NCBI RefSeq assembly: GCF_009687845.1 | Contig: NZ_BLAD01000073.1 | Coordinates: 1-64,000, forward strand | DNA from: Acrocarpospora corrugata | GTDB lineage: Bacteria; Actinomycetota; Actinomycetes; Streptosporangiales; Streptosporangiaceae | Length of the DNA stretch: 64,000 nt | Direction of reading: 5' to 3' | The notes under the pieces: model-generated | Databases searched by the model: none | Told to the model about the DNA's origin: nothing | What the model saw: the letters and a program-made list of their open reading frames with translations, nothing else | Program-made: the position numbers and the translations under genes | Part shown: positions 17,038-25,865 of the stretch, in pieces | How positions within the stretch are numbered: the stretch's first letter is position 1 | Layout of the letters: the number at the start of each line of letters is the position of its first letter

Positions 17038-19422
17038 TCACTCCGCTCGCAGGACGTGGCCGACCCTGAGCCGGGCGGCGAACCGTCCGGGCCACGCGGC
17101 CAGCAGGTTGGCGGTGAGCAGCGACACCGGGGCGATCACCAGCAGCGCCCAGAACGCCACCGGCGGGTGGTAGGCGAACGGCCAGGTGTCCGCGACCAGC
17201 CGCCACAGCGTGCGGCCGGACGCCACCCCCAGCGGTATCCCGAACAGTAGCCCGATCGCGGCCAGCACCGACGCCTGGACGGCGACGATCCAGCGGGCCT
17301 GGCGGCGGGTCAGGCCGAGCGCGCGCATCACGGCCACCTCGTGGCTTCGGCGGCGGACGGCGGTGGCCAGCACGTGCCCGACCGCGCCGATCGCCAGCAG
17401 CGCCAGGAAACCGGCCAGGACGACCGGCAGGACGGACATGTCCTGGATCTGGGCCAGCTGGATCAGCGGCGCGGCGGGCTCGTAGCCGGCGAACTCGCCG
17501 CCGCGGACCTGGGTGACGGTCGGCATCAGGGATGCCGGGTCGACGCCGGGGCGTACGGCGTACAGGACCGAGTGGAACTTGAAGGTGTCGAAGAGCACGT
17601 CGAATCCGGCCTTGGTGACCAGGCCGCCCTCGAAGTAGTCGTTGTGCGCGCCCTCCGGCACGAAGCCGAGGCCGGTCACCCGGAAGGTGTCCCGGCCGGG
17701 GTCGCCGGTGAGCGGGAGCCGGTCGCCGACGTCCGCGCCGAGCAGCCGGGCCGTGCCCACGGCCAGCATGACCTCGCGGTCGCCGCGGGGGAGGCGGCCC
17801 TCGCTGAGGACGACGGGCAGCGCCTTCTCGCCCTGGTCGAAGGTGTGCAGGGCGACGGCGGTCCGGCCGGACTGGGCCACGCCGATCACGTCGTCGGTGA
17901 CCCCGGTCACGTCGGGGCTGGCGGCGAGCGCCCGGCGGACCGCGTCGTCGGCGGGGACCTTGCCGTTGGCGGCCAGGTAGACCCCGGCCTGGGAGGTCTG
18001 GCCGAAACGCTCCGGGCGCTCGCCCGCGTCGGTGACGCCGGCCGCGAAGGTGAAGGCCGCCAGCACGCCGAACACGCCGGTGACCGTGCCGAGCAGGGCC
18101 GGCCGGACCGGGACGGAGCCGCGGCCCCGGCCTGGCTCCAGCGCGAAGCGGGTGCCGACCACGGCGGGCACCGGCAGGTTCGCCCGCGCGGCCAGCGCGG
18201 CCACGGCCGACCGGCGGGCCGGGCGCACGCCGAAGCCGCCCAGCGCCGACGTCGCGGACACCGCCGCCGCCAGCGCGACCAGCACCGGGACGGCCAGCGC
18301 CCCCGGGATCAGGACCAGCGCGTCGAAGTCGAGGCCCGGGTCGGGTTCCAGCAGGGCCGCCCCGCCGAGCGGCATCCAGTACGAGGCCGCGTACGCCACC
18401 CCGACGCCGAGCACCGCGCCCGCGGCGGCGGCCAGCACCGGGGCCAGCGAGGCGTTGCCGACGCCCTGCCGGGTGGTCATCCCGACCGCGCGCAGCCGGA
18501 TCAGGTCGGCGGCGGTGGCGGCGGTGTACCGGGAGACCGACTGGCCGATCAGGATCAGCGCCGCCGCCAGCGCGGCCAGGCCGAAGGCGAGCAGCGTCAG
18601 CGACTGGAAGGCCACGAAGTCCTGCTCGCGGGTCTTCATGTCCTCGGCCGGCCACACGTCGATGCTGGACCGGCCCTCGGCCGCCGCCAGTTCACCCTTG
18701 AAGGCGGCCAGCCCCGCCGCGCCGTCGTGCAGGCGGACCAGGGCGTTGAACGGCACCAGCTCCTTGTGCCCGACCATGTTCGCCCGATATTTCGTGATAA
18801 GGCCGGGGCCGAAGATGACGTCGCCGCTGCCCGTGATGTGGTCGGAGAACCACGGAGAGCGGATCACCCCCACGATCCGCGCGATCACCCTCGGCCCGGT
18901 GAAGGGCACGTCGCCGCCCGGCCCCGCGTCCATCACCGCGTCGACCGCCTCCGGCGCCGTCAGCCGGACGGTGACGGTGTCGCCGACCCCCCGGCCCCAC
19001 GTCTCCTCGAACTTCGGCAGGATCACCGCTTCGTCCGCCCGGCCGGGGTCGGGCAGCCGCCCCGCCAGCACGACCGGCTTCTCGATCGTCGTCCAGACGT
19101 TCCCGTCCCCGGGGATCGGCAGCTCAGGGCGCACCCCCTTCGGATCCTCGAACTCGTACCCGGGCGAGAGCGGGAAGGTCATCACCGCCGCCACCGACGG
19201 CAGCCCGCGGACCCGGTCCCAGTCGAACCCCGGCACCTGCGGCAGCACCACCGCGTCGAACGGCAGCGTCACCACCGTCAGGCGATCGATCGCCGACGCG
19301 CCGCGCCGCGCCCCCGCCACCGCCGCCAGCACCGTCCCGGCCGCGAACGCGATCAGCAACGCCAGCACCACCAGCGACCGCCACCGCCGCCGCACCTCAA
19401 GCCTGAGCCAAATCCCGGACAT
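17038..19422 (-). CDS. ABC transporter permease, FtsX family (copy 2)
   Basis: 794-aa permease with the layout of large MacB/FtsX-type proteins: one N-terminal helix (LVVLALLIAFAAGTVLAAVAGA), a big extracytoplasmic domain, three helices, a second extracytoplasmic domain and three C-terminal helices (ending in AARLRVGHVLRAE). It is a tandem paralogue of the 19509-21950 gene, with the same N-terminal WLRLEVRRRWRSL and C-terminal VLRAE. Permeases of this class act mechanically on lipoproteins, cell-wall enzymes or exported compounds with a cytoplasmic ATPase. ATG at 19422; the stop is 5 bp before the histidine kinase start. Confidence 0.93.
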   Translation of the reverse strand: MSGIWLRLEVRRRWRSLVVLALLIAFAAGTVLAAVAGARRGASAIDRLTVVTLPFDAVVLPQVPGFDWDRVRGLPSVAAVMTFPLSPGYEFEDPKGVRPELPIPGDGNVWTTIEKPVVLAGRLPDPGRADEAVILPKFEETWGRGVGDTVTVRLTAPEAVDAVMDAGPGGDVPFTGPRVIARIVGVIRSPWFSDHITGSGDVIFGPGLITKYRANMVGHKELVPFNALVRLHDGAAGLAAFKGELAAAEGRSSIDVWPAEDMKTREQDFVAFQSLTLLAFGLAALAAALILIGQSVSRYTAATAADLIRLRAVGMTTRQGVGNASLAPVLAAAAGAVLGVGVAYAASYWMPLGGAALLEPDPGLDFDALVLIPGALAVPVLVALAAAVSATSALGGFGVRPARRSAVAALAARANLPVPAVVGTRFALEPGRGRGSVPVRPALLGTVTGVFGVLAAFTFAAGVTDAGERPERFGQTSQAGVYLAANGKVPADDAVRRALAASPDVTGVTDDVIGVAQSGRTAVALHTFDQGEKALPVVLSEGRLPRGDREVMLAVGTARLLGADVGDRLPLTGDPGRDTFRVTGLGFVPEGAHNDYFEGGLVTKAGFDVLFDTFKFHSVLYAVRPGVDPASLMPTVTQVRGGEFAGYEPAAPLIQLAQIQDMSVLPVVLAGFLALLAIGAVGHVLATAVRRRSHEVAVMRALGLTRRQARWIVAVQASVLAAIGLLFGIPLGVASGRTLWRLVADTWPFAYHPPVAFWALLVIAPVSLLTANLLAAWPGRFAARLRVGHVLRAE

Positions 19423-19425
19423 GCC

Positions 19426-19503
19426 CTACTCCACTCTCAGAATCATGCCGACCGGAAGTCGCGTGGCCCGGCGGGCTTCCAGGCGCAGCCACAGCGCGGT
19501 CAC
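19426..19503 (-). pseudogene. 25-codon fossil of a third FtsX permease
   Basis: A mini-ORF from GTG 19503 to TAG 19426 encodes two joined ends. The first 12 residues (VTALWLRLEARR) match the N-terminus of the flanking permeases (WLRLEVRR). The last 13 (ATRLPVGMILRVE) match their C-terminus (AARLRVGHVLRAE). It has the same tight spacing as the real genes: 5 bp after the upstream permease and 3 bp before the next. The simplest reading is a third tandem FtsX gene whose ~770 internal codons were lost in frame. It may still be translated but cannot be a transporter. Confidence 0.7.
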
Positions 19504-19508
19504 CGGTC

Positions 19509-21950
19509 TCACTCCGCCCGCAGGACGTGGGCCACGCGCGGCCGGGTGTGCAGGTGGGCCGGCCAGGCGGCCAGCAGATTGGCGACGAGCAACGCGGCGG
19601 GGCCGACCAGCAGCAGCGCCCACAGGGCCAGCGGCGGCTGGTAGAACAGCGGCGTCGAGTCGGCCACCACCCGCCACAGCACCCGGCCGAACGCGAAGCC
19701 CAGCGGGATGCCGAAGGCCAGGCCGACCAGGGCGAGCAGGGTGGCCTGGGCGAGCACGATGACCCGGGTCTGCGGCCGGGTCATGCCCAGCGCGCGCAGC
19801 ACCGCCACCTCGTGCCGCCTGCGCCGGACCGCGGTGGCCAGCGCGTGGCCGACCGCGCCGACGGCGAGCAGGGCCAGGAATCCGGCCAGGACCATGGGGA
19901 GCGGCTGGACGTTCTGGATCTCCATCAGCTTGGCGGGCGGTTCCGGGGCCTCCAGGTCCACGTCGCCGCCGCCGGGGATGGCGGACGCGGTCGCCTTCAG
20001 CCGGGTGAGGACGATCTCCGGGTCGGCGTCCGCGCCGAAGGCGATCAGGGCGAGGTGGAACTTGTAGGAGTCGAAGAGCCGGTCGAAGCCGTCGAAGGAG
20101 ATCACGCCGCCGTCGTCGTACTCGTTGTGCGACCCGGTCGGCACGAAGCCGATTCCGGTCACCCGGTACGGCTGCCGCCCCCTCGGCCCGGTGAGCGTCA
20201 CGGTCTCCCCCACCTCCACGTTCAGCCGCCGGGCGGTGGACACGCCGAGCAGGGCCTCGTCGGGCGTGCGCGGGATCCGGCCGGACACCACGACCTGGTC
20301 GATGGGGGCGCCGGGGGAGCGGTAGCCGTACAGGGTGACGGAGATGTCGTCGCCGGCCTGGGCGACGCCGACCTTGGCCTCGGTGATCGAGCGCACGTCC
20401 GGGTCGGCGGCGACCGCGGCGACGACCGCGCCGGTGGCGGGGGTGCTCTGGCCGCCCAGGCCGAAGAAGGCGAAGGCGTGGTAGGTCTGGCCGTACCTGG
20501 CGGGGTTGACGGCGGCGTCGGCGACGCCGCCGGCGAAGGTGAAGGCGGCCAGCACGCCGAGCACGCCGGTCACCGAGCCGAGCAGAGCCGGCCGGACCGG
20601 CAAGGCCGCCGGGCCGCGTCCGCGCTCCAGCGCGAACCTGGCCCCGACGATGACCGGCACCGGCAGCCCGAGCCGTTTGGCGGCGGTAACGATGGCGGAC
20701 CGGACCGGCCGCCTGGCCGGGTTCAGGTGCAGGGCGAGCCAGGCGGTCGTCCAGGCGGCCACCGTGACCAGCGCGATCGCGGCCAGCCCGCCGCCGAGCA
20801 GGACCGGCGGGTCCAGGCGGAGGCCGGGCGCGGGCTCGAACTGGGCGGCGGTGCCGATCGGCAGCCAGGCCGAGGACAGGTAGGCCGCGAAGCACCCGGC
20901 GACCGCCCCGGCGACCGCGGCCAGGGCCGGGCCCATGGCCGCGATGGCCGCCGCGCGCCGCCGGGTCAGGCCCATCGAGCGCAGGCTGTCGAGTTCGGCC
21001 ACGGTGGCGGTGGCGTACCTGGCGACGGACTGGCCGACCAGCACGGTCGCGGCGGCCAGCGCGGCCACGGCGAAGGCGAGCAGGGCGGCGGCCTCGAAGC
21101 CGAGGACCTGGTCGTAGTGCGCGGTCGTGTCCGAGCGCCGCCACACGTCGATGTTCTGCTGGCCGGTGACCCGGGCGAGGGCCGCCTTGAAGGCGGGGAT
21201 CGTAGCGTCGCCGCCGTTCAGGCGGACCAGGGCGTTGACGTAGCCGACGTGCGGCGACCCCAGGAAATTGTCGGCATATTTCGCGAAGAGGGCGGGCGAG
21301 CCGACGACGAAGCCGCTGCCGAGCGGGTCGGTGAACCAGGGCGACCTGACCACCCCGACGACCCGCGCCTCGATCGTCGGCCCGCGCAGTCCCGTCGCCA
21401 TCGGGTTGATGCCGCCCGAGGTCTCCTCGACCGTGGGCAGTTGGAGCGTCACGCGGCTCCCGACGCCCTCGCCGGCCAGCGCCGGGTATCCGGCCGAGAC
21501 GACGACCTCGTCCTCGCGGGCCGGATCGAACAGCCGGCCCGCGAGCAGCACCGGGCGCTCGACCGTCCGGAACACCTCGGCGTCGCCGGGCGGGAAGCTG
21601 GCGTAGATGCCGGGCTTGTCCGTCTTGACGTCGAAGCCGCCCACCACGAAGGTCGACACAGCCGCCACCTCGGGCAGCGCCCTGATCCGGTCCCAGTCGA
21701 AGTCCGGCTGGTTGGGCAGCACCACGATGTCGGCCGGGAGCGTTCCGACCAGCAGCCGCTGGTACGCGGACGCGCCGCGGCGGGCCCCCGCCGCCGCCGC
21801 GAGCACGGTCCCGGTGACGAAGGCGATCAGCAGGGCCAGCACCGCCAGCGACCGCCAGCGGCGGCGCACCTCCAGGCCGAGCCAGACCCGATGCAGGGTC
21901 AGCGCTCGGGTCCCTGCCCGGGTTCCTGGTCGGGTCACCGCTCGGATCAC
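19509..21950 (-). CDS. ABC transporter permease, FtsX family (copy 1)
   Basis: 813-aa FtsX/MacB-type permease, paralogous to the 17038-19422 gene over its whole length (same N-terminal helix context WLGLEVRRRWRSL, same DFDWDRIRALP motif, same C-terminal VLRAE). One N-terminal helix, two extracytoplasmic domains and two three-helix blocks are visible. GTG start at 21950 overlaps the ATPase stop as GTGA. An Arg/Thr-rich 20-residue N-terminal extension is encoded by short GGGT-type repeats (about 21900-21940). With the ATPase and copy 2 it should form a heterodimeric transporter. Confidence 0.93.
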   Translation of the reverse strand: MIRAVTRPGTRAGTRALTLHRVWLGLEVRRRWRSLAVLALLIAFVTGTVLAAAAGARRGASAYQRLLVGTLPADIVVLPNQPDFDWDRIRALPEVAAVSTFVVGGFDVKTDKPGIYASFPPGDAEVFRTVERPVLLAGRLFDPAREDEVVVSAGYPALAGEGVGSRVTLQLPTVEETSGGINPMATGLRGPTIEARVVGVVRSPWFTDPLGSGFVVGSPALFAKYADNFLGSPHVGYVNALVRLNGGDATIPAFKAALARVTGQQNIDVWRRSDTTAHYDQVLGFEAAALLAFAVAALAAATVLVGQSVARYATATVAELDSLRSMGLTRRRAAAIAAMGPALAAVAGAVAGCFAAYLSSAWLPIGTAAQFEPAPGLRLDPPVLLGGGLAAIALVTVAAWTTAWLALHLNPARRPVRSAIVTAAKRLGLPVPVIVGARFALERGRGPAALPVRPALLGSVTGVLGVLAAFTFAGGVADAAVNPARYGQTYHAFAFFGLGGQSTPATGAVVAAVAADPDVRSITEAKVGVAQAGDDISVTLYGYRSPGAPIDQVVVSGRIPRTPDEALLGVSTARRLNVEVGETVTLTGPRGRQPYRVTGIGFVPTGSHNEYDDGGVISFDGFDRLFDSYKFHLALIAFGADADPEIVLTRLKATASAIPGGGDVDLEAPEPPAKLMEIQNVQPLPMVLAGFLALLAVGAVGHALATAVRRRRHEVAVLRALGMTRPQTRVIVLAQATLLALVGLAFGIPLGFAFGRVLWRVVADSTPLFYQPPLALWALLLVGPAALLVANLLAAWPAHLHTRPRVAHVLRAE

Positions 21951-22666
21951 TTCTCCACCCGGCCGTCCCGCATCCGGATCGAGCGGGACGCGCCGGCCGC
22001 CACCTCGGGCGAGTGGGTGACCATGATGATCGTCTGCCCGTCCTCGTGCAGCCGCCGGAACAGTTCGAGCACCTCCAGACCGCCCTCGGAGTCGAGAGCG
22101 CCGGTGGGCTCGTCGGCCAGCAGCAGGCTCGGCTGGTTGACCAGCGCCCGCGCGATGGCCAGCCGCTGCCGCTGCCCGCCGGACAGCACCGCGGGCACCT
22201 GCTGCAGCCGGTCGCCCAGGCCCAGCAGGTCGAGCAGGTCCCTGGCCCTGGCCTCGGCGGCGCGCCGCTTCATCCCGCCGAGCACGCCCGGCAGCACCAG
22301 GTTGTCCAGCGCGGACACCCCGTCGAGCAGGTTGAAGAACTGGAACACGAAGCCGATGTGGTGCCGCCGGAACCGGGCCAGCCAGTCCTCGTCCCGGCCG
22401 TCCACCCGCTCGCCCGCCACCTCGATGGTGCCGTCGTCCACGCCGTCCAGACCGGCGATCACGTTGAGCAGGGTGGACTTGCCGCAGCCCGACGGGCCCA
22501 TCACCGCGACGAACTCGCCCCGGCTCACGTCGAAGTCGACGCCGCGCAGCGCCCGGACCGGGGCCAGCTCGGCCTCGAAGGTCCGCCTGGCGCCGCGGAT
22601 CCGGACGGCCGGGGCCTCCTCGGCGCCGTCGGGGGCGGGGGCGTCCACGGACAGTTCGGTTGCCAT
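21947..22666 (-). CDS. ABC transporter ATP-binding protein (LolD/MacB type)
   Basis: 239-aa ATPase. Walker A is GPSGCGKSTLLN, the Q loop is at FVFQFFNLLDG, the signature is LSGGQRQRLAIARAL, Walker B is LLLADEPTGALD and the H loop is IIMVTHSPEVA. The pattern NLLDGVSALDNLVLP is typical of the LolD/FtsE/MacB clade that pairs with FtsX permeases. ATG at 22666 shares its first base with the stop of the cyclase gene (TGATG), and its own stop overlaps the permease start, so cyclase, ATPase and permease are translationally linked. An Ala/Pro-rich N-terminal extension of ~18 residues precedes the domain. Confidence 0.96.
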   Translation of the reverse strand: MATELSVDAPAPDGAEEAPAVRIRGARRTFEAELAPVRALRGVDFDVSRGEFVAVMGPSGCGKSTLLNVIAGLDGVDDGTIEVAGERVDGRDEDWLARFRRHHIGFVFQFFNLLDGVSALDNLVLPGVLGGMKRRAAEARARDLLDLLGLGDRLQQVPAVLSGGQRQRLAIARALVNQPSLLLADEPTGALDSEGGLEVLELFRRLHEDGQTIIMVTHSPEVAAGASRSIRMRDGRVEK

Positions 22667-23979
22667 CAGAAATCCTCCGGGAGATGGAATGCCACCACGG
22701 GGGTGGAGCGGCCTTTGACGGCCCGGGGCCCGAGCGGCGCCCACGGCCAGGCGACGGCCGCGGCCAGCACGGTGTTCTCGGCCGCCACGGTGCCGGCCGG
22801 GCGGGCCATGTCCTGCATCCGCTGGGCCAGGTTCACGGTGTCGCCGACCAGCGTGTACTCCACCCGCTCCTCGCTGCCGAGCAGGGCCGCCGCCACCTCG
22901 CCGGTGCACAGGCCGATGCCCAGCCGGAACGGCGTGTGGCCGCCGTCGGCCCAGTCCTGGTTGAGCGCGTGCTGGCGGCGGTGCATGGCGCGGGCGGCCA
23001 GCACCGCGGAGCCGGCGTGCCCCGGGCGCGGGTCGGGCGCGCCGAACACGGCCATCACCGCGTCCCCGACGTACTGCATGACGGTGCCGCCCTCGCTCAG
23101 GATGGCCGCGTTCATGGCCCGGCGGTGCCCGTTCAGCTGCCCGGCCAGCACGGCCGGGTCGGTGTGCTCGGCGATCGCCGAGTAGCCGCGCACGTCGGAC
23201 ATGAGCACGGTGACGGTCAGCCGCTCGGTCCGGTCCATCCGGTCGGCCAGCAGCTTGTCGGCGACGCCGTGCGGCAGCAGCCGGGACAGCCGCTCGCCCT
23301 GCTCGTCCCGGCGCAGGATCGCGGTGTGCAGCATGCGCAGCCGCTTCAGCGCGCCCCTGCGCCCGGCCGACGCGCCCCGGGCCAGCTTCAGGAACAGCTG
23401 CTCGACCAGCGCGTTGACGGACTCGGGGCTGGCCTCGGCGGCGGCCGCGATGGCCTTCACCGAGCGGCCCTCGGCGACCTGCCTGAGCAGCTTCTCCTCG
23501 ACCGGGGTGAGCTCGGAGGAGCGCGCGGGGGAGAGCAGGTCCTGGACGATCTGCGGGTCGATCATGGAGCCGCCCGCCGCCACCTCGCGGATCGCCCGGC
23601 CCAGCAGCCTGGCGTCGGCGACCCGGTCCTTGAGCAGGTACGCGTACCCGTCCGCGCCCTCGGCCAGGAGTTTGACCGCGTAGTCGGGGTCGTCGTACTG
23701 GCTGAGCACCACCACGCCGGTGCCGGGCAGCCGCCCGCGCACCTCCCTGGCCGCGTCGATGCCCTCGTCCTGGTACGTCGGCGGCATCCGGATATCGGTC
23801 ACCAGCACCTGAGGGCGCAACTCCAGCGCCCGCCCGACCAGCTCGTCGTAGTCGGCGGCGACGCCGACCACCTCCAGGGCGAGGTCCCGGCGGAGCAGCG
23901 CGCGCACACCCTCCCGGACGATCAGGTTGTCGTCGGCGAGTAGCACTGTGATGCGGTCCACGCCTTGAATGTCCACCAC
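22666..23979 (-). CDS. Response regulator fused to a class III nucleotide cyclase
   Basis: 437 aa. The receiver (about residues 10-130) has LLADDNLIVREG, phospho-acceptor Asp in VLVTDIRMPPTYQDEG and Lys in YLLKDRVADA. A degenerate LuxR-like helical segment (about 155-200) starts with SELTPVEEKLLRQVAEG. The catalytic domain (about 250-420) has metal-binding Asp in VLMSDVRGYSAIAE and VGDAVMAVFG, and transition-state Asn and Arg in GDTVNLAQRM. The usual adenine-selecting Lys before VGD is Gln and the paired Asp is Thr (EYTLVGD), so ATP versus GTP cannot be decided. GTG start at 23979 or 23961. First gene of the operon with the ABC/FtsX genes and the histidine kinase. Confidence 0.92.
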   Translation of the reverse strand: MVDIQGVDRITVLLADDNLIVREGVRALLRRDLALEVVGVAADYDELVGRALELRPQVLVTDIRMPPTYQDEGIDAAREVRGRLPGTGVVVLSQYDDPDYAVKLLAEGADGYAYLLKDRVADARLLGRAIREVAAGGSMIDPQIVQDLLSPARSSELTPVEEKLLRQVAEGRSVKAIAAAAEASPESVNALVEQLFLKLARGASAGRRGALKRLRMLHTAILRRDEQGERLSRLLPHGVADKLLADRMDRTERLTVTVLMSDVRGYSAIAEHTDPAVLAGQLNGHRRAMNAAILSEGGTVMQYVGDAVMAVFGAPDPRPGHAGSAVLAARAMHRRQHALNQDWADGGHTPFRLGIGLCTGEVAAALLGSEERVEYTLVGDTVNLAQRMQDMARPAGTVAAENTVLAAAVAWPWAPLGPRAVKGRSTPVVAFHLPEDF

Positions 23980-24087
23980 CGAGGCGAACCGGGGATAGAG
24001 GGTTAGCCCCCTGTTGACCGGTGGTTACCGCCCTTGCCCGGCTTCCCCGCCTTTTCTAGGGTCGAATCCGGACCTGAGGAGGCCAGC

Positions 24088-25074
24088 ATGCGTGTGCAGT
24101 CAGAGGTGACGTCCCTGTCCTGGATTCCGTCCGAGGCGGTGAAGGGCTACACCCGGACCATGTTCACCGCCGGGATCTCCCACTACGACGACCCGCCGCC
24201 CGCCCGGATCGAGGACCTGGAGGGCCTGCGGAAGGCCGACAGGTTCCGGTTCGCCAACCGGCTGCGCGTCTGGGCCGACTTCGAGGACGGCCAGGTGGTC
24301 GGGCACGGCGTGGACGGCGGCGGCCTGATGGGCTCCACCACCGTCCGGGTCGGTCCGCTCGGCGCCACCTTCGCCGCCGTCGGCCTGCCCGACCTGCGCG
24401 GCGGCGCCGAGATCGGGGACGGCTGGATCCGGGTCACCCAGTCGGCCGGCGGCCGGACCGCGCTGCCGTTCCCGCGCACCGCCGCCACCGCGCCGTTCGC
24501 CCGCTGGCAGTCCCCGCTGGTGTGGACCACGGTCGCGGTCACCCTGCACGCCGACGGCCGCCGCGAGATCGGCCTGACCGGGGCCAGCCCGTTCCCACGG
24601 CACTGGGTGTACGACGCCGACGGCGCGCTCAGCCTGAAGGCCGGGGTCACCGACTTCAAGGCGTGGGCGGCCCAGACCGCGACCCCGTGGGGCGCGGAGG
24701 ACTCGCCGGTGGTGGTCACCGCCGCCGAGACGGCGCTGGAGCGCGAGCTGTCCCGGCTGATCATGCGCGGCGGGCGCCGCCCGCTGGTCCGCGAGCTGGC
24801 CGGCGGCCAGACCCTGGTCCGCCAGGGCGACCGCGGCGACTCGCTGTTCCTGCTGCTGGACGGCGTGCTCATGGTGGACGTGGACGGCCGCACCCTCGGC
24901 GAGCTCGGCCCCGGCGTGGTGCTGGGCGAGCGGGCGGTGCTGGAGACCGGGCACCGCACGGCCACCCTCACCGCCGTCACCCGGATCCGGGTCGCCGAGG
25001 CCACCGCCGACCTCATCGACCGGGCCGCCCTGGAGCACCTGGCGGCGGGTCACCGCCGCGAGGAGGAGGTGTGA
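24088..25074 (+). CDS. Cyclic-nucleotide-binding domain protein with unknown N-terminal domain
   Basis: 328 aa; ATG 24088 preceded by GAGGAGG. Residues ~1-225 form a conserved-looking beta-rich domain that I do not recognise. Residues ~235-320 are a CRP-type cyclic-nucleotide-binding domain: LVRQGDRGDSLFLLLDGVL, then VLGERAVLETGHRTATLTA, where Glu of GE and Arg of HRTAT fit the ribose- and phosphate-binding positions. There is no HTH, so it is an effector rather than a DNA-binding regulator. It is divergent from the receiver-cyclase (108 bp between starts) and overlaps the MBL gene by 4 bases, so it is probably a target of the cyclase product (inference). Confidence 0.85.
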   Translation: MRVQSEVTSLSWIPSEAVKGYTRTMFTAGISHYDDPPPARIEDLEGLRKADRFRFANRLRVWADFEDGQVVGHGVDGGGLMGSTTVRVGPLGATFAAVGLPDLRGGAEIGDGWIRVTQSAGGRTALPFPRTAATAPFARWQSPLVWTTVAVTLHADGRREIGLTGASPFPRHWVYDADGALSLKAGVTDFKAWAAQTATPWGAEDSPVVVTAAETALERELSRLIMRGGRRPLVRELAGGQTLVRQGDRGDSLFLLLDGVLMVDVDGRTLGELGPGVVLGERAVLETGHRTATLTAVTRIRVAEATADLIDRAALEHLAAGHRREEEV

Positions 25075-25865
25075 GGCTCCTGCTGCTCGGCGTACGCGGC
25101 TCCACCCCGGCTCCGGGGCCCGAGTTCGTCCGCTACGGCGGGCACACCAGCTGTGTCGCGGTGCTGCCCGCCGGGGACGGGCCGGCGCTGGTGCTGGACG
25201 CCGGCACCGGCATCCGGCAGCTCCCCGGCCCTTTCCGCGGCCCGATCCTGCTCAGCCACCTGCACTGGGACCACGTCCAGGGCCTGCCGTTCAGCCGCGC
25301 AGTCGACCACCCGGACGCCCGGGTCGAGCTGGTCATCCCCGGCCCTGACCCGCTGGCCACGCTGACCAGGGCGATGTCCCCGCCGCACTTCCCGATCGAA
25401 CCGGAGGGCCTGCTCGGCGACTGGACCTTCACCGGCTCCCGGCCGGTCCGCGAACTCGCCGGCCTGACCGTACGGCAGGCCGAGATCACCCACAAAGGCG
25501 GCGTCACCGTCGGCACCCGGCTCGAACACGGCGGCGCCTCGGTCGTCTACCTGCCCGACCACGCCCCCCAGCTGGGCTCCGCCGCCGCCGAGGAACTGGC
25601 GGCCGGCGCCGACCTGCTCATCCACGACGGCCAGTTCCGCCCCGAGGAACAGGCCCTGGCCGACGCCTACGGCCACGCCACCGTCACCGACGCGCTGGCC
25701 TTCGCCGAACGCTGCGGAGCCCGCCGCCTGCTGCTCACCCACCACGCCCCCGGCCGCACCGACGACCAGCTGGACGCGATGGCCAAGGAGTGGCCGGACG
25801 CCGAGTTCGCCCGGCAGGGCGCCACCGTCACACCTTCTGACCGGTCTCGCTCTCGTACGCGCTGA
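25071..25865 (+). CDS. MBL-fold metallo-hydrolase
   Basis: 264 aa; GTG 25071 overlaps the preceding stop (GTGA), with the ribosome site AGGAGGAGG inside the upstream gene. The metal motif LSHLHWDHVQG (HxHxDH) is near residue 61; later ligands are likely His in EITHKGG, Asp in VYLPDHAP/LIHDGQF and His in LLTHHAPG. The GSTPAPG..YGGHTSCVAV start is typical of the RNase Z-like/class II cyclic-nucleotide phosphodiesterase-like branch. Coupled to a cyclic-nucleotide-binding protein and beside a cyclase, it is a good candidate for the degrading enzyme (inference). Its 3' end overlaps DUF3467 by 38 bp. Confidence 0.88.
   Translation: MRLLLLGVRGSTPAPGPEFVRYGGHTSCVAVLPAGDGPALVLDAGTGIRQLPGPFRGPILLSHLHWDHVQGLPFSRAVDHPDARVELVIPGPDPLATLTRAMSPPHFPIEPEGLLGDWTFTGSRPVRELAGLTVRQAEITHKGGVTVGTRLEHGGASVVYLPDHAPQLGSAAAEELAAGADLLIHDGQFRPEEQALADAYGHATVTDALAFAERCGARRLLLTHHAPGRTDDQLDAMAKEWPDAEFARQGATVTPSDRSRSRTR

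Noticed and set aside
15176-17173. 665-codon plus-strand frame opposite the histidine kinase
   Set aside because: Antisense shadow of the kinase gene: Gly/Gln/Arg-rich, no motifs, no start signal.
19527-22718. 1063-codon plus-strand frame opposite the FtsX and ATPase genes
   Set aside because: Long only because GC-rich coding DNA leaves the opposite frame open; composition is low-complexity and the real genes on the minus strand have complete motifs.
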